Of a stretch of 64,000 nucleotides of DNA, positions 31,918 through 40,465 are shown piece by piece. Within the stretch, counting starts at the first letter, position 1. Each line of letters begins with the position of its first letter. The translations under genes and the position numbers were made by a program. The stretch spans positions 6,448,001 through 6,512,000 of the forward strand of contig NZ_JACHMQ010000001.1 in NCBI RefSeq assembly GCF_014208105.1. Direction: 5' to 3'. The notes below the pieces were generated by a model. The model was not told where the DNA came from. It searched no databases and saw nothing but the letters and a program-made list of their open reading frames with translations. The stretch is from Actinomadura coerulea. Its GTDB lineage: Bacteria; Actinomycetota; Actinomycetes; Streptosporangiales; Streptosporangiaceae.

Positions 31918-33255
31918 TCAGGTACGGCCCAGGGCGCGGTACTCCCAGCCCGCCGCGCGCCAGCGGGCCGCGTCGAGCGCGTGGCGCCCGTCCACCACCC
32001 GCCGGTGCCGGACGATCCCGGCCAGTGCCTCCGGCTCGACCTCCCGGAAGTCCGACCACTCGGTCAGCAGGACGACCACGTCGGCGTCCTGCGCCACGCC
32101 GAACGCGCTGTCCCCGTAGGTCAGCTCGGGGAACGCGCGGCGGGCGTTGTCGAGCGCGACCGGGTCGTAGACGCGCACGTCCCCGCCGAGGCCGTGGATG
32201 GTGCGCGCGACGTCCAGCGCGGGAGCGTCCCGGATGTCGTCGGAGTTGGGCTTGAACGCGGCGCCCCACGCGGCGACGCGCTTGCCGGCGAGGTCGCCGC
32301 CGAGCAGGTCCCGGACGAGGTCGACCGTGCGGGCCCTCCGGCGCCGGTTGATGTCGTCCACCTGGCGCAGGAACGACACGGCCTGGCCGACGCCGATCTC
32401 CTCCGCCCGGTGCGCGAACGCCCGGATGTCCTTGGGCAGGCAGCCGCCGCCGAACCCGAGGCCGGGCCGCAGGAACTTGCCGCCGATGCGGTCGTCCAGC
32501 GCCAGCGAGTCGGCGAGGTCCTTGACGTCGGCGCCGACCGCCTCGCAGACCTCGGCCATCGCGTTGATGTAGGAGATCTTCGTGGCGAGGAAGGAGTTCG
32601 CCGCCACCTTGACCAGCTCGGCGGTCGCGAGGTCCGTGCGGACCACCGGCGTGCCGAGGTCGAGGACGGGCTTGAACGCCGCCCGCAGCCGCTCGTGCGC
32701 CCAGTCGGACGCGACGCCGAACACCAGCCGGTCCGGCCGCAGCGTGTCGTCCACGGCGAAGCCCTCGCGGAGGAACTCGGGGTTCCAGGCCAGCTCGACG
32801 TCGGTCCCGGCGGGCGCCAGCTCCTGCACGAGGCCGGTGAGGCGCGCGGCCGTCCCGACGGGCACGGTCGACTTGCCGACGACCAGGCACCTGCGGCGCA
32901 GGTGCGGCGCCAGGGAGCTGACGGCGGCGTCGACGTAGGTCAGGTCGGCCGCGTCCGAACCGGCCTGCTGGGGTGTTCCCACGCACACGAAGTGGACGTC
33001 CCCGAACTCCCCGGCCTCCGCGAAGGAGGTGGTGAACCGGAGCCGGCCGGAGTCGAGTGCCTTGGTGAGCAGCTCCGGCAGCCCGGGTTCGAAGATCGGG
33101 ACTTCGCCCGACGCCAGTCGTTCGACCTTGTGCCGGTCGACGTCCACGCCGAGGACCTCGTACCCCAGCACGGCCATGCAGATCGCGTGCGTGGCGCCGA
33201 GGTAGCCGGTCCCGATGACGGTCAGTCTCGGGGCGGCCTCCTCCTCCTGCCTCAT
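31918..33255 (-). CDS. ugd: UDP-glucose 6-dehydrogenase
   Basis: Protein of 445 residues. The NAD site GTGYLGATHA is at the N terminus; the central region has GKSTVPVGTAARL and WNPEFLREGFAV; the catalytic Cys is in PGLGFGGGCLPKDIRA. The C-terminal Rossmann domain has VAAWGAAFKPNSDDIRDAPAL. It oxidises UDP-glucose to UDP-glucuronate in the cytoplasm, a precursor for polysaccharides and glycosylation. It is a single gene followed by the SMR exporter 150 bp downstream. UDP-mannosaminuronate dehydrogenases are related, but length and motifs fit Ugd. Confidence 0.93.
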   Translation of the reverse strand: MRQEEEAAPRLTVIGTGYLGATHAICMAVLGYEVLGVDVDRHKVERLASGEVPIFEPGLPELLTKALDSGRLRFTTSFAEAGEFGDVHFVCVGTPQQAGSDAADLTYVDAAVSSLAPHLRRRCLVVGKSTVPVGTAARLTGLVQELAPAGTDVELAWNPEFLREGFAVDDTLRPDRLVFGVASDWAHERLRAAFKPVLDLGTPVVRTDLATAELVKVAANSFLATKISYINAMAEVCEAVGADVKDLADSLALDDRIGGKFLRPGLGFGGGCLPKDIRAFAHRAEEIGVGQAVSFLRQVDDINRRRRARTVDLVRDLLGGDLAGKRVAAWGAAFKPNSDDIRDAPALDVARTIHGLGGDVRVYDPVALDNARRAFPELTYGDSAFGVAQDADVVVLLTEWSDFREVEPEALAGIVRHRRVVDGRHALDAARWRAAGWEYRALGRT

Positions 33256-33440
33256 TGCGCACCTCCTCGTGCACCGCGGGTGAATTCGCGCCCGCCTGAT
33301 CTTGCCACCCCCGCCGCGCGGGGCGTAGGAGGGTGCGGCTCAGGGGGCCCCGGTGACGTGGGTCACGCGGAGGAGACGGGCGTGGTATCGATGTGGCCTG
33401 CCTCCCCGGAAACCGGACGATCGGGGTGGTTGTCAGCGGT

Positions 33441-33478
33441 TACCAGCGGGTAGCATGTCGTCGAGTTACTGACCAGTA
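33441..33478 (+). promoter_or_regulatory. Possible TetR-type operators before the FadE5-like gene
   Basis: Two short palindromes lie 45-85 bp before the start codon: TACC-N4-GGTA (33441-33452) and TACTG-AC-CAGTA (33467-33478). Sites of this form are common for TetR-family regulators of fatty-acid genes in actinobacteria. No such regulator gene is adjacent, so this is tentative. Confidence 0.4.
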
Positions 33479-33523
33479 CGCAGCGGGGCCGCCGGTCGCC
33501 GCCGGAACCAGACGGAGTCTCGA

Positions 33524-35359
33524 ATGGGGCACTACAAGAGCAACCTCCGGGACCTGGAGTTCAACCTCTTCGAGGTGTTCAGGCGCCAGGACCTCCTCGG
33601 CAGCGGCCCGTACGCCGAACTGGACGAGGACACCGTGCGCAGCATCCTCGACGAGGTGAACCGGCTGGCCGAGGGCCCGCTCGCCGCCTCCTTCGAGGAC
33701 GCGGACCGCAACCCGCCGGTGTTCGACCCGGCCGCGGGCACGGTCACGATGCCGGAGGGCTTCAAGAAGTCGTTCAAGGCGTGGATGGACTCCGAGTGGT
33801 ACCGACTCGACCTGTCGCCCGAGTTCGGCGGCAGCGGCGCCCCGCGCTCGCTGACCTGGGCCGTCGCCGAGCAGGTGCTGGGCGCCAACCCGGCCGTCTA
33901 CATGTTCGCCTCCGGCCCGGGCTTCGCCCAGATCCTCTGGCACATCGGCACGCCCGAGCAGAAGAAGTTCGCCGAGCTGGCCCTTGAGCGCCAGTGGGGC
34001 GCCACGATGGTGCTGACCGAGCCGGACGCCGGCTCCGACGTCGGCGCCGGGCGCGCCAAGGCGGTCCAGCAGCCGGACGGCACCTGGCACATCGAGGGCG
34101 TCAAGCGCTTCATCACCTCGGCCGAGCACGACATGTCCGAGAACATCTTCCACCTGGTGCTGGCCCGCCCCGAGGGCGCCGGCCCCGGCACCAAGGGCCT
34201 GTCGATGTTCCTCGTCCCCAAGTACCTGGTGGACGTGGAGACCGGTGAGCTCGGCGAGCGCAACGGCGCCTACGTGACCAACGTCGAGAAGAAGATGGGC
34301 CTCAAGGTCTCCACGACCTGCGAGCTCACCCTCGGCGAGAAGCACCCGGCGGTCGGCTACCTGGTCGGCGACGTCCACCAGGGCATCCGGCAGATGTTCC
34401 TCGTCATCGAGTACGCGCGGATGATGGTCGGCACCAAGGCCATCGCCACCCTCTCGACCGGCTACCTCAACGCGCTGGAGTACGCGAAGGAGCGCGTCCA
34501 GGGTGCGGACATGACGCAGATGACGGACAAGACCGCTCCGCGGGTGACGATCACCCACCACCCGGACGTCCGGCGCAGCCTCATGACGCAGAAGGCCTAC
34601 GCCGAGGGCATGCGCGCGCTCGTGCTGCTCACCGCGTCCTACCAGGACGCCGTGCAGCTCGCCGAGTTCGAGGGCCGCAGGGACGAGACCGCCGAGAAGG
34701 TCAACGACCTGCTGCTGCCCATCGTGAAGGGCTTCGGCTCCGAGCGGGCCTACGCGCTGCTCGGCGCCGAGTCGCTGCAGACGCTCGGCGGGTCCGGCTT
34801 CCTGCAGGAGTACCCGATCGAGCAGTACATCCGCGACTCCAAGATCGACACCCTGTACGAGGGCACCACCGCCATCCAGGGCCAGGATCTGTTCTTCCGC
34901 AAGATCCTGCGGGACAACGGCGAGGCGCTGAAGGTGCTCGTCGGGGAGATCCGGGCGTTCGCCGGCTCCGAGGCCGGCAACGGCCGCCTCAAGAACGAGC
35001 GCGCCCTGCTCGGCCGGGCCCTCGACGACGTCCAGGGGATCCTCGACCCGATGGTCGGCTGGGCGCTCGGCTCGATGGAGAACCCGAAGGAGCTCTACAA
35101 GATCGGGCTCAACTCCTCGCGCCTCCTGCTCGCCCTCGGCGACCTGATCGTCGGCTGGCTCCTGTGCCGGCAGGCCGAGGTCGCGCTGACCGCGCTCGGC
35201 GGCGGCGACGTGTCCGACTCCGACAGGGCGTTCTACACCGGCAAGGTCGCGGCCGCGCAGTTCTTCTGCCAGACCGTCCTGCCCCGCCTGGCCTCCGACC
35301 GCGCCATCACCGAGTCCACCACCCTCGACGTGATGGACCTCCCCGAAGACGCGTTCTAG
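33524..35359 (+). CDS. Acyl-CoA dehydrogenase, FadE5-like
   Basis: Protein of 611 residues, the long form with N- and C-terminal additions seen in mycobacterial FadE5. The FAD/substrate segments are MVLTEPDAGSDVGAGRAKA and GVKRFITSAEHD; the catalytic Glu lies in DTLYEGTTAIQGQDL. The N terminus (MGHYKSNLRDLEFNLFEVF) is a hallmark of this group. It performs the first dehydrogenation of beta-oxidation with broad chain length. It stands alone with a strong bidirectional terminator after it. Palindromes upstream may be regulator sites. Confidence 0.93.
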   Translation: MGHYKSNLRDLEFNLFEVFRRQDLLGSGPYAELDEDTVRSILDEVNRLAEGPLAASFEDADRNPPVFDPAAGTVTMPEGFKKSFKAWMDSEWYRLDLSPEFGGSGAPRSLTWAVAEQVLGANPAVYMFASGPGFAQILWHIGTPEQKKFAELALERQWGATMVLTEPDAGSDVGAGRAKAVQQPDGTWHIEGVKRFITSAEHDMSENIFHLVLARPEGAGPGTKGLSMFLVPKYLVDVETGELGERNGAYVTNVEKKMGLKVSTTCELTLGEKHPAVGYLVGDVHQGIRQMFLVIEYARMMVGTKAIATLSTGYLNALEYAKERVQGADMTQMTDKTAPRVTITHHPDVRRSLMTQKAYAEGMRALVLLTASYQDAVQLAEFEGRRDETAEKVNDLLLPIVKGFGSERAYALLGAESLQTLGGSGFLQEYPIEQYIRDSKIDTLYEGTTAIQGQDLFFRKILRDNGEALKVLVGEIRAFAGSEAGNGRLKNERALLGRALDDVQGILDPMVGWALGSMENPKELYKIGLNSSRLLLALGDLIVGWLLCRQAEVALTALGGGDVSDSDRAFYTGKVAAAQFFCQTVLPRLASDRAITESTTLDVMDLPEDAF

Positions 35360-35371
35360 CCCCGCCGCGCT

Positions 35372-35399
35372 GTGGCCCTGCCCCTCCGGGCAGGGCCAC
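35372..35399. terminator. Bidirectional terminator
   Basis: Perfect 12-bp stem (GTGGCCCTGCCC at 35372-35383, complement at 35388-35399) with a CTCC tetraloop, between the convergent FadE5-like and hydrolase genes. Confidence 0.85.
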
Positions 35400-35411
35400 G
35401 GTGCTACTCGG

Positions 35412-36149
35412 CTACTTCAGATGCCTGGCGAAGAACTGAGCCGCGGCGTCCCCCGCGTAGTGCGGGACTCCGGTGTGCCCGCCCATGTTGGCGTTCAGCG
35501 TCTTCTCCTTGGAGCCGAAGGCGTCGAACAGGTCCAGGGCCGCCTGCCGGTCGTTGCCTTCGTCGTCCCACTGCAGCAGGACGTGCAGCGGGATGGTGAC
35601 CTGGCGGGCCTCCTCGATGATGGAGCGGGGCACGAAACTCCCGGCGAACAGACCGGCGGCCGCTATGCGCGGCTCGACCACCGCCAGCCGGACGCCGATG
35701 GAGATGACCCCTCCCGAGAACCCGACCGGGCCGCCGACCTCGGGCAGCGCGAGGAGCGCGTCCAGGGTCGCCTGGCATTCCGGGACCGCCTGGTCGACCA
35801 GCGGAAGGATGAGCCGGTCCACGATGTCGTCGCCGACCGGCTCGCCGGCCTCCAGCGCCCGGCGCATGTCGGCGCGGGCTTGGTCTGCGGCGTCGGAACC
35901 CGGCCGGTCACCGCTCCACGGGAGCTCGACGGTGGTCGCGGCGAAGCCCCCCGCCACGCAGTGACGTGCCCGGCCCACCAACCGGGGGTACATCCTGCGC
36001 AGCCCGCCGGGGTGGCCCATCAGGATCAGCGGAACCGGCGCGGACGCGGACGCGGCCTCGGGCGTCCAAAGGATGCCGGGAATGTCGCCGAGGGTGAATT
36101 CGCGTTCGAGGACGCCGTCGTCGAGGCGCCGCTCGGAGGTGAAATGCAT
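35412..36149 (-). CDS. Alpha/beta hydrolase (dienelactone-hydrolase-like)
   Basis: Protein of 245 residues with the alpha/beta hydrolase order: nucleophile elbow VGFSGGVIS (G-x-S-x-G), acidic residue region LLQWDDEGND and catalytic His in NMGGHTGVP. An oxyanion-type LMGHPGG segment is near the N terminus. It resembles dienelactone hydrolases and small esterases; the substrate is unknown. AAAGG lies 8-9 bp before the ATG. A short open frame with a perfect ribosome site sits 46 bp upstream on the same strand and may be a leader peptide. Confidence 0.85.
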   Translation of the reverse strand: MHFTSERRLDDGVLEREFTLGDIPGILWTPEAASASAPVPLILMGHPGGLRRMYPRLVGRARHCVAGGFAATTVELPWSGDRPGSDAADQARADMRRALEAGEPVGDDIVDRLILPLVDQAVPECQATLDALLALPEVGGPVGFSGGVISIGVRLAVVEPRIAAAGLFAGSFVPRSIIEEARQVTIPLHVLLQWDDEGNDRQAALDLFDAFGSKEKTLNANMGGHTGVPHYAGDAAAQFFARHLK

Positions 36150-36194
36150 GGTCGTGCCTTTCGGGAGTGCGCTTGAACGGCGCTCCCGGACGAC

Positions 36195-36248
36195 CTATCG
36201 CCCGACCGTGACCCCAGAGGGGAGCACCCATGTCGATACTAGGTTCAC
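36195..36248 (-). CDS. Possible 17-residue leader peptide upstream of the hydrolase gene
   Basis: GTG at 36248 is preceded by AGGAGGTG, the best match to the anti-ribosome sequence in the region, with 6-7 bp spacing. It opens the short frame MNLVSTWVLPSGVTVGR and stops at 36195, 45 bp before the hydrolase start. It may be a translated leader or chance. No homology is known to me. Confidence 0.3.
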   Translation of the reverse strand: MNLVSTWVLPSGVTVGR

Positions 36249-36470
36249 GGGTACCACCTCCTCGTTCTCTGGCACGGCCTCCGAAAAGGTATCAGCGCCC
36301 CCGCGCCCCGCCAACGGCTTTTACGGAGTCCGCCGCCCGTTCGCCGGGTCAGTGGTCGGAGCGGTTGGATGGTCGGTGACGTCCTTTCCGATCGCCGGGC
36401 CGCAGCCCCCACGCCTACCGCTGACCCCGCCACTGCGGACCTGGGCCCTGGTCATTGTGGTTGGGTAGAA

Positions 36471-36545
36471 CGGTGTCCCGGCGGAGAGGCTTTCAGCCTT
36501 TCCGCCGGGACACCGCGAACGGCGGGGAGACTGAGCCTCTCCCCG
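36471..36545 (-). terminator. Two consecutive strong hairpins after the membrane protein gene
   Basis: The first (36471-36515) is a nearly perfect 45-nt palindrome: 15 bp, a G-T pair, 5 bp and a 3-nt loop. The second (36523-36545) pairs CGGGGAGA with its complement around a 7-nt loop. They lie downstream of the gene ending at 36602 and probably end its transcript. The first is longer than a terminator needs to be. Confidence 0.6.
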
Positions 36546-36601
36546 GCGCAGATTTCATGCGGATCATGCGAAACCGCACGAACTGTGCCAACCGGCTTGG
36601 A

Positions 36602-37783
36602 TCACCCGCAGCCGACCGGCTTCCTCAGGCGCTCGACCGTCCCGCGTAAAGTTCTCCGCTGGACGGTCTCCGCCTTGGGCTTCTTCGCGAGCAGGGCGGC
36701 CACGGCTGCGATCACGCTGATCGAGGTCATCCCGACGACCTGCCATATCGTCGGGATCTTCTGCTCCATGATCAGGTCGACCAGCAGGCCGAGCAGCGGG
36801 ATGACGCTCCACAGGATCGTGTAGACGGCGTCTCCCAGAGCCCTCCTTGCCCGGCTGTGCAGGTACCTGGGTACGACGACGGTCATCAGCGCCGTGCAGA
36901 GCAGCGCCAAGAGGACCTCCCAGGACCAGCCGACCGACGCGTCCTCGCCGGCCAGCATCGCCCACACGCCGAGACCGACCACGCCCAGGCCCGTGCCCAG
37001 CGCCTGGAACTGGTCGGCCTCCGCACCGCCCCGTTCGATGAAACCCCGGGACAGCGCCATGTAGACGAGACCGGAGACAGCCGATCCGATGGACCAGATG
37101 ACTCCCCACGGGCTCGCCGTGATGCGCCACGCCTCGATGGAGACGGCGAGGCCCAGCACGATGAGCAGCGGCACCAGCATCGCCGCGAACCGCTGCCCCG
37201 TCTTCCAGACCCCTGATGAGTAGGTCATGGTCGAGACGGCGAACGTGATCGCGTTGATGGTGGCGAGGGCCGTCCCCGGCGACGTCATCGCCATCACCAT
37301 CATTCCCCGGCCCGCGATGTTGCAGCCGGCGAAGGCGATGACGGCCGTCACGGTCTTCCAGGTGAACAGGAGCCGCACAGGCCGCGGCTTCCCGCGGCGG
37401 AAGGGATCCGGTACCTGGAGCCTGTACGCCACCAGCAGTGCTGCCAGCACGGTGCCGTACTCGGCCATCGTGATGATCAGGATGGCCACCATGAACACGA
37501 GGGTCGCCTTCACGGCTCGCCGGGTGTACACGAGCCGCTGGGGCCACAGCGACAGCATGCGGCCGATCAGCCCCAGTAACTGGAGCCTGTACGCCACCAG
37601 CAGCATGACCATCGCGCCGATGCCGTACTCGGCCGTCGCGACGACCAGGGCCGACATCGTGATGCCTTCGAGCAGATAGTTCTTGAAGATCGATCGCCCG
37701 AACAGCTTCGAGGAACCTTCGACGAGGGTGATACCCGCGCCCAGGGCTATGTTCTCCGGCCTGGCGGCCGGCTTCTCTTCCAT
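36602..37783 (-). CDS. Multi-pass membrane protein with internal duplication
   Basis: Protein of 393 residues, not recognised. About ten hydrophobic segments suggest a transporter-like or EamA/DMT-like layout. Two copies of the element AEYG...LLVAYRLQ occur at residues ~50-68 and ~106-123, encoded by an exact 24-bp DNA repeat exactly 165 bp (55 codons) apart. Later segments include GCNIAGRGMMVMAM, VSIEAWRITASPWGVIWSIGSAVSG and LVDLIMEQKIPTIWQVVGM. The N-terminal part (NIALGAGITLVEGSSKLFGRSIFKN) is amphipathic. The ATG at 37783 has only a weak ribosome site. Substrate and role are unknown. Confidence 0.7.
   Translation of the reverse strand: MEEKPAARPENIALGAGITLVEGSSKLFGRSIFKNYLLEGITMSALVVATAEYGIGAMVMLLVAYRLQLLGLIGRMLSLWPQRLVYTRRAVKATLVFMVAILIITMAEYGTVLAALLVAYRLQVPDPFRRGKPRPVRLLFTWKTVTAVIAFAGCNIAGRGMMVMAMTSPGTALATINAITFAVSTMTYSSGVWKTGQRFAAMLVPLLIVLGLAVSIEAWRITASPWGVIWSIGSAVSGLVYMALSRGFIERGGAEADQFQALGTGLGVVGLGVWAMLAGEDASVGWSWEVLLALLCTALMTVVVPRYLHSRARRALGDAVYTILWSVIPLLGLLVDLIMEQKIPTIWQVVGMTSISVIAAVAALLAKKPKAETVQRRTLRGTVERLRKPVGCG
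37415..37603 (-). repeat. Exact 24-bp direct repeat inside the membrane protein gene
   Basis: The same 24 bases occur at 37415-37438 and 37580-37603, 165 bp apart, and the flanking GCCGTACTCGGCC is also shared. The spacing is a whole number of codons, so the protein element LLVAYRLQ is duplicated in frame. Confidence 0.9.
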
Positions 37784-38085
37784 TGTTCTGATCCCCTCAG
37801 ACAGGCGCGCAAGAGGATCAGCTGTGAGCCGGTCCCCTGGAGATCGCGCCGATGGATGCGACGAGACTCCGCAGAACCGGAAAATTTTTCTGGTTTGTGA
37901 AGTTCAGGCGATCATATGCTCGACCTGCGGCGAATGGCGGTGTTCCAGGCCAGCCGGTCGACGGGACGCCATCGCGCACCAGGGGTGCCGGCGGCCGGGG
38001 AGCGCCGGGGTTATGGCGGGGGGTGGTGCGGTTGACTACTGTTGCCCGCGTCCCTCGCCCGTCCCCCCTCCCGAGCGGATGAACG

Positions 38086-39594
38086 ATGCGTGCGCTGCCC
38101 CTCGCCGTTTCCTCTGTCGGCCTGCTGCTCGTGGCCGGATGCGCCGATGCCGGCCGGGCCGAGAAGGTGGCTCCGCCGACGGTTCGCGCGGGCGCCGCTC
38201 TCCCCACCGTGCAGCCCGCGGGCGCGTACGCCAAGGAGGGGTGGTTCGGCGGCGCGGACGGCCTGCACGCGCGCGTGGCCATCCGGGGCGTCGAGCGGCA
38301 GGCCGCGAAGTCGGTGCTGCGCTACAGCGTGACCTCGCTGGACTCGTCGGTGAAGTCGGTCCCGTTCGAGATCGCGCTGCTCGACACGGCCGGGCGCCGG
38401 CTCTACAAGCCGACGGGGACCACCAGCGGCTCGGGTTTCGCGCCCGGCACGACCCGCGAGATGGCCGCCGACTATCCGCCGATCCCGGCGACCGTCCAGA
38501 AGGTCACCGCGATCACGCCCGGGACGGCCGGCGAGTTCACCGGCATCCCGGTCAGCGTCGCGTCCGCCGGGCCCTCGGCGACGCCGTCCCTGTCGTCCGC
38601 GCCGCCGAGCGGGTCGGTGCCGTCGTCCTCGACGCCTCCTTCGTCTCCGTCGGCCTCGTCTTCTCCGTCGGTCGGGGCCGAGCCGGAGGTCGGGGCCCAG
38701 CCGTTCATGGCGGGCGCTCCGTCACCGATCACGACCTCCCCCACGCCCACGGCGTCGGGCTCGCCCTCGACGACCGCGCCGGGTGGGAACCCCGTCGACC
38801 TCTACGACATCGTCGAGGAGGAGAACCGGACCGTCGTGTCGAACGGTTCGAGCGCCACGGTCAGCCTGCGAAGCGACACCCTGTTCGAGATCGGCTCGGC
38901 CAAGCTGAAGAGCGGGGCCAAGGCCGTCCTGGACGGGGTCTCTCAGCAGATCAAGGGGCAGGCGTCCGGCGCGCTGACGTTCGTGGCGAACGCGAGTGAC
39001 ACCAAGGTGTCCGGAGACCGGGCCCAGGCACTTCTGAACGAGATGAAGACCAGGCTCGGCGCCGGTTTCACCTACACGGCGAACGGGCGGCAGGACGGTG
39101 ACGGCGTCGACTTCACCTACCAGCTCAAGTCGGCCCCGCAGGTCTCCACCCCCCCGGCTGCCTTCCGTGCGCAGGACGGGCAGAACGTGGTGACCCGCAC
39201 GGCCCCCTTTGGCGCTGCCAAGAGGCGCCTTGAGGTCAAGCCCTTCTACAGGGACGGCGCCTACATCGTCGCCGTGTTCGACATCGTGAACGAGGGCCCC
39301 GGGACCACGCCGCCGGACGCGTCCTACCCGAACGCGAGCTATCCGGGCGGGGTGTTCGGATCGTTCTCGATCCAGGTGCCGGGCAAGAAGGACGTCTACC
39401 GCGCCGTCCGCGTCGGCCCTCCGACGCCGGGCCGCCCCACCGACTACATCGATCCCGGACGGGCCGTCTTCCGCACGGCGGTCAACGAGCCCGTCCGAGG
39501 CTTCGTCTACCTCCCGGCCCCACCCGGCAAGGTCACCTCCGTGACCTTCAACGCCGGCCCCTTCGGCAAGGTCGACAAGGCCCCCGTCTCCTAG
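38086..39594 (+). CDS. Lipoprotein with OmpA-like C-terminal domain
   Basis: Protein of 502 residues. A lipobox follows the signal peptide (SVGLLLVAGCADAG). Residues ~45-160 form a beta-rich domain, ~165-250 are a Ser/Pro-rich linker, and ~265-350 resemble an OmpA-family domain (SATVSLRSDTLFEIGSAKLKSGAKAVLDGVS), which usually binds peptidoglycan. A further beta-rich domain ends the protein. It is probably tethered to the outer face of the membrane and touches the cell wall. Some key OmpA residues after the first helix are not obvious, so binding is uncertain. About 300 bp upstream carries no gene but has an AT-rich palindrome (37877-37893). Confidence 0.82.
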   Translation: MRALPLAVSSVGLLLVAGCADAGRAEKVAPPTVRAGAALPTVQPAGAYAKEGWFGGADGLHARVAIRGVERQAAKSVLRYSVTSLDSSVKSVPFEIALLDTAGRRLYKPTGTTSGSGFAPGTTREMAADYPPIPATVQKVTAITPGTAGEFTGIPVSVASAGPSATPSLSSAPPSGSVPSSSTPPSSPSASSSPSVGAEPEVGAQPFMAGAPSPITTSPTPTASGSPSTTAPGGNPVDLYDIVEEENRTVVSNGSSATVSLRSDTLFEIGSAKLKSGAKAVLDGVSQQIKGQASGALTFVANASDTKVSGDRAQALLNEMKTRLGAGFTYTANGRQDGDGVDFTYQLKSAPQVSTPPAAFRAQDGQNVVTRTAPFGAAKRRLEVKPFYRDGAYIVAVFDIVNEGPGTTPPDASYPNASYPGGVFGSFSIQVPGKKDVYRAVRVGPPTPGRPTDYIDPGRAVFRTAVNEPVRGFVYLPAPPGKVTSVTFNAGPFGKVDKAPVS

Positions 39595-39602
39595 TGGTGG
39601 GC

Positions 39603-39633
39603 CGCGGGGGCCGGCTCCGCGCCGCCCCCCGCG
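39603..39633. terminator. Bidirectional terminator
   Basis: Stem CGCGGGGG (39603-39610) with CCCCCGCG (39626-39633), and a 4-bp CGGC/GCCG extension inside the loop, between the convergent lipoprotein and membrane protein genes. Confidence 0.6.
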
Positions 39634-39670
39634 CGGACACGCGACCAACCAACCTCACGAAAAATCGAGG

Positions 39671-40435
39671 CTAGTAGTTGTACTTCCACTTGGCGCAGTT
39701 CTCCATGGTTCCCTGCACGCACTTGTTGGTCATCAATCCTGGATGGGTGTACTCGTTCAGCGTGCTGAAGACCAGGAAGAACAGACCGGTCGCGAAGAAC
39801 AGCGTGATGACGACCGCCGCGATGCGGCCCCCGAGGTCACGAACGGCGCCGATGAGAAGGATCGTGGCGATGCCGGCGAGTGCGTAGACCAGGCCGAAGG
39901 AGTTGTTCTCGATCCACGCGATGTGCCCGAGACGCCCGGTGATGGGCTCTGACGCGGGCGCTCCCCCCACCAGATTGAACCGGACGATGGCGGCGGCGTT
40001 GCCCAGCAGGTTGAGGCCGGCGGCCAGGACCAGCAGATACACCGGAGAGAAGGTTCCGCGCGTGGTCGCCGTGAACCGGTAGAGCTCGGTCTCCCCCCGC
40101 TTGGCGCCCGCCGGCTCCTGCAGCGTGTCGCCGTGCACCCAGAGGTAGAGGGCGGCGGCGCCGAGCAGGACGCCGAACCAGAGCAGTGGTCCGCCGAACA
40201 CCATGTTGATCTCGGGTTTGGCCGTGAACGGGCCGGTGGTGATGGCGTCCCAGCTCAAAGAGGTCAGGATGAGGGAGCCGACGCCGAACGTCAGCGCCCA
40301 CCCCCTGGCCCACAGCCGGTCGCCGCGCCGTGCCAGGAAGAGGAACACGGCCAGCGCGATGAGGGATGCTCCCGCCGCCTCGCCCATGATCGTGTTGTGC
40401 ATGATCATTGGTTCGGCGGCCTCTGGCTGTGCCAT
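39671..40435 (-). CDS. Membrane protein of DUF981 type
   Basis: Protein of 254 residues with about six membrane helices: GASLIALAVFLFLARRGDRLW, FGVGSLILTSLSWDAITTGPF, MVFGGPLLWFGVLLGAAALYLW and three more, then a short Lys/Tyr-rich end. The TTGPFTAKPEINMVFGGP pattern suggests DUF981 proteins of actinobacteria and archaea. The start is uncertain: ATG 40435 lacks a clear ribosome site, while a TTG at 40465 has GGAAAGAG upstream. Function unknown. Downstream is a terminator; upstream is a long gene-poor stretch. Confidence 0.68.
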   Translation of the reverse strand: MAQPEAAEPMIMHNTIMGEAAGASLIALAVFLFLARRGDRLWARGWALTFGVGSLILTSLSWDAITTGPFTAKPEINMVFGGPLLWFGVLLGAAALYLWVHGDTLQEPAGAKRGETELYRFTATTRGTFSPVYLLVLAAGLNLLGNAAAIVRFNLVGGAPASEPITGRLGHIAWIENNSFGLVYALAGIATILLIGAVRDLGGRIAAVVITLFFATGLFFLVFSTLNEYTHPGLMTNKCVQGTMENCAKWKYNY

Positions 40436-40465
40436 CACCGGTACATGCTTGCTCAATGAGTCCAA

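Noticed and set aside
31800..31930. GGGAGAGAC on the plus strand, reminiscent of a glycine riboswitch, and a possible ykkC element on the minus strand
   Set aside because: No downstream plus-strand gene exists, and the conserved blocks of either riboswitch class are missing.
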